The position numbers and the translations under genes are program-made. 64,000 bases of DNA, from NCBI RefSeq assembly GCF_001971785.1, contig NZ_CP019389.1:2739001-2803000 (forward strand), given 5' to 3'. Shown in pieces: positions 54,009 to 62,410 of the stretch (its first letter is position 1; every line of letters starts with the position of its first letter). The notes under the pieces were generated by a model that saw only the letters and a list, made by a program, of their open reading frames with translations, did no database searches and had not been told where the DNA came from. The stretch comes from Seonamhaeicola sp. S2-3. Lineage in GTDB: Bacteria; Bacteroidota; Bacteroidia; Flavobacteriales; Flavobacteriaceae.

Positions 54009-54913
54009 TATTTCAACAAAATATTTAATTCTTCAATAATATTTTTAATAGGAGATTGGTAATCAAACCACAAGGTCTCTTTATTCTTTTTAAACCAAGT
54101 AAGTTGCCGTTTGGCAAACCTACGGGTATTTTTTTTAATTTCAGAAATTGCAAAATCTAAAGTCCATTCGCCATCAAAATATTTAAAAAGTTCTTTGTAG
54201 CCAACGGTATTTAAGGCGTTTAAGTTTTTATAAGGAATAAGGGTTTCCACTTCTTTTAATAAGCCCATTTCCATCATAATATCTACACGTTGGTTAATTC
54301 TGTTATAAATAATGTCTCTATCGGCTGTAAGTCCAATAGTAATAGTTTTAAAATGTCGTTTTACTTTGGCTTTATTTAAAAATGATGAATAGGGTTTACC
54401 AGTGCCAATGCAAATTTCTAAAGCGCGAATTACCCTATGCGGATTATCAATTGCAATGGAGTTATAAGAAGCTTCATCTAAATTTTTTAATTGATTTTGA
54501 AGTGTTTCTAGACCTCCATTTTTTAGTTTTTCATTTAAATGCTCTCTTATAGAACCATCAACATCAGGGAAATTATCTAAGCCTTTTGTAACGGCATTAA
54601 CATACAAGCCAGAGCCACCTACCATAATTATAACTGGGCGTTTTTTAAAAAGCGTATCTAATTTTTCTATGGCATCTCTTTCAAAAGCACCAACATTGTA
54701 GTTTTCATGAATGGATTTATGGTGAATGAAATGATGTTTAGCTGCAGCCAATTCATCATCATTTGGAGCCGCAGTACCTATTTGCATTTCTTTAAAAAAC
54801 TGTCGTGAATCTGCAGATATTATTTCTGTATTAAAGTGTTGTGCCAGTTTAATACTTAAAGAGGTTTTACCAATAGCTGTAGGGCCTATTACAGAAATTA
54901 AGTAATTAGTCAT
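54008..54913 (-). CDS. miaA: tRNA dimethylallyltransferase
   Basis: 301 aa from the ATG at 54913, six codons inside the longest frame; starting here the family N-terminus (M)TNYLISVIGPTAIGKTSLS is obtained. It adds dimethylallyl to A37 of tRNAs reading UNN codons. It has P-loop GPTAIGKTS, SADSRQFFKEMQIGTAAP, the GSGLYVNAVTKG motif and the ITIGL region. The chosen start overlaps the stop of the K+ channel gene by 8 nt, a coupling arrangement. Confidence 0.95.
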   Translation of the reverse strand: MTNYLISVIGPTAIGKTSLSIKLAQHFNTEIISADSRQFFKEMQIGTAAPNDDELAAAKHHFIHHKSIHENYNVGAFERDAIEKLDTLFKKRPVIIMVGGSGLYVNAVTKGLDNFPDVDGSIREHLNEKLKNGGLETLQNQLKNLDEASYNSIAIDNPHRVIRALEICIGTGKPYSSFLNKAKVKRHFKTITIGLTADRDIIYNRINQRVDIMMEMGLLKEVETLIPYKNLNALNTVGYKELFKYFDGEWTLDFAISEIKKNTRRFAKRQLTWFKKNKETLWFDYQSPIKNIIEELNILLK

Positions 54914-55778
54914 GATGTAATTTATAACCACATTTATAGCAAAACTTCGCGTCGTCTTTATGCGATTGGTTTAGGCAATTAGAACAACATTGAGAATTAG
55001 TAGGAACATTAGGTTTATTAGTCTCAGTGTTTTTATTTGGCTTGTTTGTGTTACTTAGATTGGTGTATTCTGCAGAAACAATGCCTGTAGGAACCGCAAT
55101 TATTCCGTACCCTAAAATCATAACTAGAGAAGCCAAAAGTTGTCCAAAAGCTGTTTGGGGAGCAATATCACCAAAACCAACTGTAGTAAGGGTTACAATA
55201 CACCAATACACACTTTTAGGAATGTTGGTAAACCCATTTTCTTCACCTTCTACTAAATACATAATAGTACCCAATATAATAGCTACAATTAAAACCGCAA
55301 AAAGGAATACAGATATTTTAGCTCTACTAGCTTTTATGGCGTTAACTAGTTTGTTTGAAGCGCCTAAATATCGGGCTAGTTTTAATATTCTAAAAACCCT
55401 TAATAAACGTAATGCTCTTAAAGCTGCTAAGGCATGAACACCACCTATTAAAAGCGAAATGTATTTTGGTATGGTTGATAATAAATCTATAATACCATAA
55501 AAGCTAAAAATATACTTAAAAGGTTTGTTAACAGTTACTATTCTAAGAATATACTCTATAGTAAATAGTATGGTTATAATCCACTCTGAAATATTTAAAA
55601 ATACATGGTATTTATCATCAAAACTTTCAACACTTTCTAGCATTACAAGTATTATACTAGCTATAATTACAAATAGTAGTATAACGTCAAATAGCTTACC
55701 TTCTTTAGTGTCGGCTTCATAAATAATTTCATGAAGTTTAGATTTCCAAGGTGTTTTTGTGGAGTTTGCCATGTTCAA
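54906..55778 (-). CDS. Voltage-gated-type potassium channel with C-terminal zinc ribbon
   Basis: 290 aa. It has six membrane segments, with an S4-like helix of spaced Arg/Lys (ALRALRLLRVFRILKLARYL, about 133-152), a pore loop and the K+ selectivity filter TLTTVGFGDIAPQ (about 194), then S6. The C-terminal tail ends in a double CxxC zinc ribbon (CSNCLNQSH, FCYKCGYKL). It probably conducts K+ across the inner membrane. It heads an operon with miaA and the GNAT gene, a functionally unrelated set. Confidence 0.92.
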   Translation of the reverse strand: MNMANSTKTPWKSKLHEIIYEADTKEGKLFDVILLFVIIASIILVMLESVESFDDKYHVFLNISEWIITILFTIEYILRIVTVNKPFKYIFSFYGIIDLLSTIPKYISLLIGGVHALAALRALRLLRVFRILKLARYLGASNKLVNAIKASRAKISVFLFAVLIVAIILGTIMYLVEGEENGFTNIPKSVYWCIVTLTTVGFGDIAPQTAFGQLLASLVMILGYGIIAVPTGIVSAEYTNLSNTNKPNKNTETNKPNVPTNSQCCSNCLNQSHKDDAKFCYKCGYKLHHD

Positions 55779-55807
55779 AAATAAGAAACATTGTTCAATA
55801 AGATTGT

Positions 55808-57175
55808 TTATTTATCAAATTGAATAATTTTAACTCTTTTATTCTTTCTTAAATAACTTTGAATAATATGTTGCGTATCTCTATTGTTATTCATTGGTGT
55901 TATAATAGATTTTAAAATATCTATATTGTTTATTTGATAATTTAGATTGAAAAAACCAACACCTTTAAAAATGCCGTTTTCAATTAAAATAGCGCTACGC
56001 TCATCTACATCACGACCTTTGTCTATAATCACCATATTTTTATTAGAATAACTGTTTTTAGATATGAGTAATTCTACGCGTTTGTTGTAAACTTCAAAGG
56101 GTTCTTTATTTATGCAGGCACCATTACAAGCTTTTATATCATAATTAAAACAGCTTGTTTTTGTTTTATAAATGCCTGTAAGTTTTTGGCATAATTGATA
56201 TTTTTCAATTGCATTTAAAATAAAACTTTTACCACTTTGTCGGTTACTAAAAGTTGTAATGGGGTGTTTTCTACCATCTGCAACATCAATTTTTAAGTTA
56301 ATGTAATTATTTTCATCAACAAAACTATATAAAGCATGAGTAAAGGTTGTTCTGCGTAAAGCTCTGTTAAATATAGGTTTAATGCGTTTTATTTCTTCGC
56401 TTTCTTTTAAAAGAGCCACTAATTCGCTACCTGTAGCTTCATAGGTTACAGACCTAACAAGGGCTTGAATTTTTTTTGATTTTGGGTTGGTATTGGTAAA
56501 GTGTTGGTTTATGCGTTTTTTTATGTTTTTACTTTTACCAATATAGATAATTTCACCATCGGCTTTATGAATGTAATACACACCTGTTATGGCTGGTAAA
56601 TCTGCAATAATATCAATATGTCTGGGGTCTAATTGATGTTTAGGGTTGGCTCTTACAGAATTTTTAATGATGTTTTTAGAAGTATCTTTATCTAACAACA
56701 TTTTAAATAGTTTCACTGTAGCTAGAGCATCTCCCGAAGCACGATGTCTATCTGAAACGGGAATACCTAAAGAGCGTACTAATTTACCTAAACTATATGA
56801 TGGTTGTCCCGGAATTAAATTTTTAGATAGCTCTACCGTACAAAGCGATTTACGTTCATATTCAAAACCTAAACGCCTAAATTCTGTACATAAAATCCGG
56901 TAGTCAAACTGTGCATTATGGGCCACAATAATGCAGTCTTCAGTAATTTCAACAATACGTTTTGCTATCTCGTAAAATTTAGGAGCATTGCGCAGCATAT
57001 TGTTGTTTATTCCGGTAAGATTAACTACAAAGGGTTGAATATCTTTTTCTGGATTTACTAAACTTATAAACTGATCTACTATCTTATGACCATCATATTT
57101 ATAAATAGCAATTTCTGTAATGCCTTCTTCATTATACTTACCACCTGTGGTTTCTATGTCTAGTATTGCGTAAAT
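55808..57175 (-). CDS. DEDDh exonuclease fused to a GIY-YIG nuclease domain, apparent ATT start
   Basis: 455 aa if translation begins at ATT (57173-57175), giving (I)YAILDIETTGGKYNEEG. The first Met in frame (56998) would remove exonuclease motif I (DIETTG), so the shorter start is not credible; two codons before the ATT is a TAA. Exonuclease motifs are DIETTG, AHNAQFDYRIL and HRASGDALAT. The second part (about 195-280) has the GIY-YIG motif GVYYIHKADGEIIYIGKSKN, as in UvrC, followed by a UvrC-like region. It may be DnaQ-like repair nuclease. A heptamer repeat sits directly upstream. Confidence 0.85.
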   Translation of the reverse strand: MYAILDIETTGGKYNEEGITEIAIYKYDGHKIVDQFISLVNPEKDIQPFVVNLTGINNNMLRNAPKFYEIAKRIVEITEDCIIVAHNAQFDYRILCTEFRRLGFEYERKSLCTVELSKNLIPGQPSYSLGKLVRSLGIPVSDRHRASGDALATVKLFKMLLDKDTSKNIIKNSVRANPKHQLDPRHIDIIADLPAITGVYYIHKADGEIIYIGKSKNIKKRINQHFTNTNPKSKKIQALVRSVTYEATGSELVALLKESEEIKRIKPIFNRALRRTTFTHALYSFVDENNYINLKIDVADGRKHPITTFSNRQSGKSFILNAIEKYQLCQKLTGIYKTKTSCFNYDIKACNGACINKEPFEVYNKRVELLISKNSYSNKNMVIIDKGRDVDERSAILIENGIFKGVGFFNLNYQINNIDILKSIITPMNNNRDTQHIIQSYLRKNKRVKIIQFDK

Positions 57176-57177
57176 TT

Positions 57178-57226
57178 GTTAAAAGTTAAAAGTTAAAAGT
57201 TAAAAGTTAAAAGTTAAAAGTTAAAG
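57178..57226 (+). repeat. Heptamer microsatellite (GTTAAAA)6 plus one variant unit
   Basis: Six perfect tandem copies of GTTAAAA starting at 57178, followed by GTTAAAG. On the minus strand (AACTTTT)n ends two bases before the apparent ATT start of the exonuclease gene, replacing the place of a normal leader. Confidence 0.95.
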
Positions 57227-57239
57227 GTTTTTTTATCTA

Positions 57240-57277
57240 CCACTCACCACTCACCACTCACCACTCACTACTCACTA
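57240..57277 (+). repeat. Heptamer repeat (CCACTCA)4 overlapping the YggS stop
   Basis: Four CCACTCA units, then CTACTCA and CTA. On the minus strand this is TAGTGAG TAGTGAG TGGTGAG..., whose first units supply the last codons (Ser, Glu) and stop TAG of the YggS gene. Confidence 0.95.
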
Positions 57278-57939
57278 TAATTACGAGCTCCAAATATACT
57301 ACTACCAATTCTTACCATATTACTGCCACATGCAATGGCAAGTTTGTAATCACCACTCATACCCATAGATATAGTTTTTAATTCGCAGTTTTTAGTTTTC
57401 AGTTTTTTCAAACTTTCAAATGTTGTTTTTAAAAGATTAAATTCTTTTTCAACCTGCTCTTTTTTATCAGTAAAAGTTGCCATTCCCATGAGTCCTGTTA
57501 CTTTAATGTTTTTTAAACCTGAAAATGCTTCAGATTGAATTATCTCTGAAGCTTCAGAAGGGTGCATGCCAAATTTTGAATCTTCCGATGCTATTTTTAT
57601 TTGAAGCAAACAGTCAATAATTCGGTTGTGTTTTTTTGCTTGTTTATCAATTTCGGTAAGTAGTTTAAAATTGTCTACACCATGAATTAAACTTACAAAA
57701 CTGGCCATATATTTCACCTTATTTCGTTGAACATGCCCAATCATATGCCATTCAATATCTTTGGGTAAAGCATTGTGTTTTTCTGCCATTTCTTGTATTT
57801 TATTTTCACCAAAAATGCGTTGTCCGGCATTATAAGCTTCTAAAATATCAGAAATAGGTTTGGTTTTTGAAACGGCAACTAATGTAACGTGTTGGGGTAG
57901 GGTAGATTTTATGTTTTTAAGATTGTCTTTTATTTGCAT
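57268..57939 (-). CDS. YggS/PROSC-family pyridoxal phosphate homeostasis protein
   Basis: 223 aa, a single TIM-barrel alanine-racemase-like domain that binds PLP. The PLP lysine is in LVAVSKTKPI (about 26); IFGENKIQEM, WHMIGHVQRNKVK and the phosphate-binding SMGMSGDYKLAIACGSNMVRIGS are present. The family keeps free PLP and amino acid pools in balance; no catalytic reaction is known. It shares one base with the stop of the upstream dehydrogenase gene. Its last codons and stop lie in a heptamer repeat. Confidence 0.94.
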   Translation of the reverse strand: MQIKDNLKNIKSTLPQHVTLVAVSKTKPISDILEAYNAGQRIFGENKIQEMAEKHNALPKDIEWHMIGHVQRNKVKYMASFVSLIHGVDNFKLLTEIDKQAKKHNRIIDCLLQIKIASEDSKFGMHPSEASEIIQSEAFSGLKNIKVTGLMGMATFTDKKEQVEKEFNLLKTTFESLKKLKTKNCELKTISMGMSGDYKLAIACGSNMVRIGSSIFGARNYSE

Positions 57940-58829
57940 TATTTTAAAAATTGAGCAGCTACTTTTTCGGCTTTTTTATTTTCTGTGTAATCATAAAAAC
58001 CCTCGCCAGATTTCACGCCTAATTTTCCGGCACTAACCATATTTACTAATAACGGGCAAGGGGCATATTTAGGGTTTTTAAAACCATCATACATAACGTT
58101 TAAAATGGAAAGGCAAACATCTAACCCAATAAAATCTGCTAATTGTAACGGACCCATGGGGTGTGCCATTCCTAATTTCATTACGGTGTCAATTTCTTTA
58201 ACACCAGCAACATTATTGTATAGCGTTTCAATAGATTCGTTTAGCATAGGCATTAAAATACGGTTGGCTACAAACCCAGGATAATCATTAACTTCTACAG
58301 GAATTTTGTTTAAAGTTTTAGAAAGTTCCATGATTGTTTTGGTAACTTCATCACTGGTGTTGTAACCACGAATTACTTCAACCAATTTCATTATAGGTAC
58401 AGGATTCATAAAATGCATACCAATAACTTTATTGGGGTTGTTTGTAACGCCAGCTATTTTTGTAATAGATATTGATGAGGTGTTAGTTGCTAAAATGGTT
58501 TCTTTAGAGCAAATCTCATCAAGTTGTTTAAAAATATTAAGTTTTAAATCAATATTTTCAGTAGCAGCTTCAACCACTAAATCTGCATTTTTAACACCTT
58601 TTTTTAAATCTGTAAAGCAAGTAATATTTGCTAGTGTTGTAGTTTTATCTTCTTCAGTAATTTTTTCTTTAGCAAGCATTCGGTCTAAATTCTTGCTAAT
58701 AGTGTCTAGTCCTTTTTTTAAAGAAGCTTCATTAATATCAATTAATTTAACGGTGAAACCACATTGAGCAAAGGTATGAGCAATACCGTTACCCATGGTT
58801 CCTGCACCAATTACTGCAATATTTTTCAT
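57939..58829 (-). CDS. 3-Hydroxybutyryl-CoA dehydrogenase
   Basis: 296 aa. NAD-binding N-terminus IAVIGAGTMGNGIAHTFAQ (about 4-22), catalytic His in GMHFMNPVPIMKLVE (about 140), PGFVANRI and the C-terminal 3HCDH domain ending SGEGFYDY. It reduces acetoacetyl-CoA or oxidises 3-hydroxybutyryl-CoA in butanoate or fatty acid metabolism. It lies between the Gfo/Idh/MocA gene (1-nt gap) and YggS (1-nt overlap), a tight operon. Confidence 0.94.
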   Translation of the reverse strand: MKNIAVIGAGTMGNGIAHTFAQCGFTVKLIDINEASLKKGLDTISKNLDRMLAKEKITEEDKTTTLANITCFTDLKKGVKNADLVVEAATENIDLKLNIFKQLDEICSKETILATNTSSISITKIAGVTNNPNKVIGMHFMNPVPIMKLVEVIRGYNTSDEVTKTIMELSKTLNKIPVEVNDYPGFVANRILMPMLNESIETLYNNVAGVKEIDTVMKLGMAHPMGPLQLADFIGLDVCLSILNVMYDGFKNPKYAPCPLLVNMVSAGKLGVKSGEGFYDYTENKKAEKVAAQFLK

Positions 58830-58830
58830 A

Positions 58831-59790
58831 CTAAAAACTATTAATTATTTGGTTTGCAACACGTAGGGCTTCTGTACCGTCATGAAGTGTTACCACTGGA
58901 GTAGAGTTTGTGTTTATAGCATCTGCAAAGGTTTCTAATTCATCTAAAATAGCATTGTTATCTGCTATTTTTGGGTTATCAAAATAGATTTGCTTTTTTA
59001 CACCTTCGGCATTTTGAAGTACCATATCAAAATCTCCTGGATTTTCTGGAGCATCCTTCATTTTAACTACTTCGCATTTTTTCTCTAAAAAGTCAACAGA
59101 GATATAAGCATCTTTTTGAAAGAAACGTGCTTTACGCATTTTTTTAAGAGAAATTCTACTAGCAGTTAAGTTGGCAACACAACCATTTTCAAACTCTAAG
59201 CGGGCGTTAGCGATATCTGGAGTATCGCTAATAACAGCTACTCCGCTAGCCGAAACATGTTTTACTTTAGATTTTACAATACTTAAAATAATATCAATAT
59301 CATGAATCATTAAATCTAAAACAACAGGTACATCGGTACCTCTAGGGTTAAATTCTGCCAGTCTATGTGTTTCAATAAACATAGGCGAATTAATATGGTT
59401 TTTAACGGCTAAAAAAGCAGGATTAAAACGCTCCACATGTCCTACTTGACCTCTTAAGCTATGTTTAGCAAGTAGTTCTCTTATATGTTCTGCCTCTTCA
59501 ACTGTGTTGGTAATAGGTTTTTCAATAAAAATATGTTTGCCTTTATCAATAGCTTTTTTTGCACAATCGTAATGAGAGAGCGTAGGGGTAACAATGTCAA
59601 CCATATCAACAGCATCAATAAGGGCATCAATAGAGTCGAAAAATTTATACCCAAATTCGGCTTCTACTTTTTTAGCATTTTCTATATCGGCATCATAAAA
59701 ACCTACTAGGTTATATTTGTTAGATTGATTTAATAGTCTTAAGTGAATTTTTCCGAGGTGGCCAGCACCAAGTACACCAGCGTTTAGCAT
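58831..59790 (-). CDS. Gfo/Idh/MocA-family NAD(P)-dependent oxidoreductase
   Basis: 319 aa. A Rossmann domain (GVLGAGHLGKIHLRLL, about 5-20) is followed by VDIVTPTLSHYDCAKKAIDKGKHI (landmark; the catalytic EKP is in IFIEKPITN, about 92) and the C-terminal alpha/beta domain with HVERFNPAF (about 120) and MIHDIDIILSIV. The substrate, probably a sugar or sugar nucleotide derivative, cannot be inferred. It is the first gene of the operon with the hydroxybutyryl-CoA dehydrogenase and YggS genes. Confidence 0.9.
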   Translation of the reverse strand: MLNAGVLGAGHLGKIHLRLLNQSNKYNLVGFYDADIENAKKVEAEFGYKFFDSIDALIDAVDMVDIVTPTLSHYDCAKKAIDKGKHIFIEKPITNTVEEAEHIRELLAKHSLRGQVGHVERFNPAFLAVKNHINSPMFIETHRLAEFNPRGTDVPVVLDLMIHDIDIILSIVKSKVKHVSASGVAVISDTPDIANARLEFENGCVANLTASRISLKKMRKARFFQKDAYISVDFLEKKCEVVKMKDAPENPGDFDMVLQNAEGVKKQIYFDNPKIADNNAILDELETFADAINTNSTPVVTLHDGTEALRVANQIINSF

Positions 59791-59936
59791 AATATTTAGG
59801 TTTTTAACAAAAATAAGATATTTAGTAGATGAATATAACGATTTACAGGTAAATTTTCCCTCAAAATAAATTCTTAATAAATTATTTTAAGCTTTAAAAT
59901 GTTTGACTAATTTTAGCAAGCCAAACTTCTTGAAAT

Positions 59937-60578
59937 TTGAAAGATACATTTAAGCATAAAGGATTAAGACAACAATTAGTTAACACTATTAAAGCCAAAG
60001 GGATAGCAGATGAAAAGGTTTTAAAAGCCATTGGTAATGTGCCTAGACATTTGTTTATGGATTCTGGTTTTATAGACCATGCTTATCAAGATAAAGCATT
60101 TCCAATAGCTGCTAGCCAAACTATATCGCAACCATATACTGTGGCTTTTCAAACCGAATTGCTAAACGTTAAAAATGGTGATAAAATTTTAGAAATTGGT
60201 ACTGGTTGCGGATACCAAACGGCGGTGTTATGTGAGTTAGGAGCCAAAGTTTATAGTATTGAAAGGCAAAATGAGTTGTTTAAAATTACAAGTAAGTTTT
60301 TACCAAAACTTGGTTACAGAGCTAAAAAATTAATTTTTGGTGATGGTTATAAAGGCTTGCCAGAAGAAGCTCCTTTTGATGGTATTATTGTTACCGCTGG
60401 TGCGCCATTTGTACCAAAACCTTTATTAAGCCAATTAAAAATAGGAGGTAGGTTAGTAATTCCTGTGGGTGATGATGTTCAAATAATGACGTTGTTTGTT
60501 AGAAAAGGACCTAAAGAGTTTGAGCAGCATGAATATGGTGAGTTTAGGTTTGTACCTTTGTTAGAGGATAAGAATTAG
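59937..60578 (+). CDS. pcm: Protein-L-isoaspartate O-methyltransferase
   Basis: 213 aa from a TTG start at 59937, which gives the normal family N-terminus (M)KDTFKHKGLRQQLV; no ATG is available before residue 30. It repairs damaged isoaspartyl residues with AdoMet. Motifs are QTISQPYTVAFQTELL (about 61), the AdoMet loop ILEIGTGCGYQTAVL (about 84) and DGIIVTAGAP (about 148), with GGRLVIPVGDDVQ near the end. It is monocistronic and divergent from the Gfo/Idh/MocA operon. Confidence 0.94.
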   Translation: MKDTFKHKGLRQQLVNTIKAKGIADEKVLKAIGNVPRHLFMDSGFIDHAYQDKAFPIAASQTISQPYTVAFQTELLNVKNGDKILEIGTGCGYQTAVLCELGAKVYSIERQNELFKITSKFLPKLGYRAKKLIFGDGYKGLPEEAPFDGIIVTAGAPFVPKPLLSQLKIGGRLVIPVGDDVQIMTLFVRKGPKEFEQHEYGEFRFVPLLEDKN

Positions 60579-60618
60579 GTTTGCTGGGTTTTAGTTGTTA
60601 GTAGCTAGAGTTTTATAT

Positions 60619-60652
60619 ATTCACTACTCATTCACTATTCACTACTCACTAT
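60619..60652 (+). repeat. Degenerate heptamer repeat overlapping the PNPOx-like stop
   Basis: On the minus strand: TAGTGAG TAGTGAA TAGTGAA TGAG TAGTGAA. As at 57240-57277, the first units encode the final Ser-Glu and the stop TAG of the gene ending here. Confidence 0.85.
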
Positions 60653-61190
60653 CTAAAAGCCCCGTATCAAACCCGTCAATACTTTTAGAGTTTTTTTCTT
60701 TGCGGTAGTTGTTTAGGCGTTCTTCTCCTTGTTTTTCTGCCCATGCGTTTAATTGATTACGTTCTTCTTTAAAATCCATAAAAGGAACAGCATAACCACA
60801 TGATGTTTGAACAGATTCAACTTGCATTTCAACTATTTGTCTGGTACCAGGTATTCTAGGAAATAAATTTTTATATTCATTAAATTTAGAGTCTCTCTCA
60901 TGGTACGCTTTTGCACTACCATAAAGTCTAAGGATAAGTGGTTTTCCTTCAAAAGCGCAGAACATAATCGTCATTCGGTCATTTTTTAATAAATGAGCAG
61001 CGGTTTCATTACCACTTCCTGTTAAGTTTAACCAAACAACTTTGTTTTTATTTACAACTCTAAAACTATCTTGTCCTTTTGGCGATAAGTTTATTCTGCC
61101 TTCTTTGGCAGCAGTAGCTACAAAGAATATTTTTTGGTTTTCGATAAATAATTTTAATTCTGGAGTAACTTCTGAGAAAAAATCAGACAT
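60642..61190 (-). CDS. Pyridoxamine 5'-phosphate oxidase-like flavin protein
   Basis: 182 aa, split-barrel FMN-binding fold (about 8-130: FFVATAAKEGRINLSPKGQDSF, VVWLNLTGSGNETAAHLLKNDRMTIMFCAF with phosphate-contacting residues, LRLYGSAKAYH). Such proteins bind FMN or F420/haem and most lack PNPOx activity, so the reaction is unknown. It lies 3 nt after the stop of the upstream exported protein gene, hence co-transcribed. The last residues (SE) and stop belong to a heptamer repeat. Confidence 0.87.
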   Translation of the reverse strand: MSDFFSEVTPELKLFIENQKIFFVATAAKEGRINLSPKGQDSFRVVNKNKVVWLNLTGSGNETAAHLLKNDRMTIMFCAFEGKPLILRLYGSAKAYHERDSKFNEYKNLFPRIPGTRQIVEMQVESVQTSCGYAVPFMDFKEERNQLNAWAEKQGEERLNNYRKEKNSKSIDGFDTGLLDSE

Positions 61191-61193
61191 AAA

Positions 61194-61754
61194 TTATTTT
61201 TTTGGTAAGTATTTTTCTGGTATTGGATTGTCTTCAGTTTCTTGTGTCCAGAAAACGTTTAGTATCCACCAGCGCTCACCATCATTCATTAATTGAATAC
61301 TATTTATACCACGCATAAAAGGTTGTTCATCAGAATTGCTATAAAATGCTTCGTAGGTACTAAATACTTGGGCTATATTTCCAAATTTTTGAACTTCACG
61401 GTGTATTTCTTTTTCAAAAAAACCATTTTCAATTAACCATGTGCCAGAGGTTTTTACATAATCACTAGGCGACATATATTTGGCTATATGAACTTTGTTT
61501 TTATTTTTACCAGATGGGATGAGTTTAGCATCTTTATGAAAAAGAAATTTGAATTGTCCCCAATTACGTTTTTCGCCTTTTTCACCAGAAATTGTATTGT
61601 ATAGCGTTTTTATAGTTTTATCTAAGGTAGTTACTTTGGTACTATCTATTCCAAATACTTTTTGTTCCTCCTTATCACCTTTTTTTTCTTTTTTTTGAGC
61701 TTGAACAGTTAGTGTGGTAAGTGCTAAAAATAATGCTATAAAAATGTTTTTCAT
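61194..61754 (-). CDS. Exported protein of the NTF2-like superfamily
   Basis: 186 aa. A signal peptide (MKNIFIALFLALTTLTVQAQ) and a basic/acidic linker (KKEKKGDKEE) precede a cone-shaped NTF2-like domain (about 45-180; EIHREVQKFGNIAQVFSTYEA, INSIQLMNDGERWWILNVFWTQE). Proteins of this type are often ligand-binding or of unknown use. It is in an operon with the PNPOx-like gene. No catalytic residues can be assigned. Confidence 0.8.
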   Translation of the reverse strand: MKNIFIALFLALTTLTVQAQKKEKKGDKEEQKVFGIDSTKVTTLDKTIKTLYNTISGEKGEKRNWGQFKFLFHKDAKLIPSGKNKNKVHIAKYMSPSDYVKTSGTWLIENGFFEKEIHREVQKFGNIAQVFSTYEAFYSNSDEQPFMRGINSIQLMNDGERWWILNVFWTQETEDNPIPEKYLPKK

Positions 61755-61818
61755 ATTAAATTAATTGCTATCACAAAATAAGAATTTTAACAAACTAAAA
61801 ACGTTAAGTGTTTCTTAA

Positions 61819-62277
61819 TTATTTAAAGTTCTTTTTAATCCTATCAAGGTTACGTTTATTATCGCGGTCTTTAATGGTTTCTCTTTTATCGTATAATTTT
61901 TTACCTCTTGCTAGTGCAATATTAAGTTTAGCGTAGCCTTTTTCATTTATAAATAACTTAAGAGGAATAATGGTAAGCCCCGTATTTTGAACCTCTTTTT
62001 GTAATTTTTTAAGTTCTCTTTTGTTTAAAAGTAATTTACGTGTAGCTTTTGGTTTGTGGTTGTAGTAGGTACCATGGCTGTATTCTTCAATAGTCATATT
62101 AACCACAAAAAGTTCACTACGGTCATTAAACTCGCAAAAACTTTCAGCAATAGATGCTTTACCACTTCTAATAGACTTTATTTCGGTTCCGGTTAACACT
62201 ATACCAGCCGTATATTTATCTAATATTTCGTATTGAAAGCGTGCCTTTTTATTTAATATGTTAATGTTTTTTTGCAT
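61819..62277 (-). CDS. smpB: SsrA-binding protein SmpB
   Basis: 152 aa from the ATG at 62277; the frame opens three codons earlier with a TTG that overlaps the promoter, so it is rejected. It binds tmRNA and places it in stalled ribosomes (trans-translation). Motifs are [23 protein letters not shown] (landmark, residues about 10-32), [17 protein letters not shown], and the basic C-terminal tail [20 protein letters not shown]. No tmRNA gene is seen nearby. Confidence 0.95.
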   Translation of the reverse strand: MQKNINILNKKARFQYEILDKYTAGIVLTGTEIKSIRSGKASIAESFCEFNDRSELFVVNMTIEEYSHGTYYNHKPKATRKLLLNKRELKKLQKEVQNTGLTIIPLKLFINEKGYAKLNIALARGKKLYDKRETIKDRDNKRNLDRIKKNFK

Positions 62278-62283
62278 GGAGCA

Positions 62284-62291
62284 CAAAACTA
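62284..62291 (-). promoter_or_regulatory. -7 promoter element of smpB
   Basis: The minus strand reads TAGTTTTG (TAnnTTTG), only 6 nt before the smpB ATG. Transcription would start at or next to the start codon, implying a nearly leaderless mRNA. Confidence 0.55.
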
Positions 62292-62410
62292 CATAAATTT
62301 ATTATTTATTAGTGTTTAGTTTCATTATCCTTTAATGTCAAATAAACTCAAAATAATAGTTTAAATAAATAGAAATACAATTATTTTAGCAAAGCTTCAA
62401 ATAAATTAGT

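Noticed and set aside
55808-56998. Start of the exonuclease/GIY-YIG gene at the first in-frame ATG
   Set aside because: This would delete exonuclease motif I (DIETTG), which is perfectly preserved in the 59 codons upstream.
57178-57277. Heptamer arrays as a possible CRISPR
   Set aside because: Units are 7 nt, contiguous and without spacers; no cas genes are nearby.
61755-62410. tmRNA or tRNA gene near smpB
   Set aside because: The gaps are short and AT-rich; no acceptor stem, T-loop or tag-peptide frame was seen.
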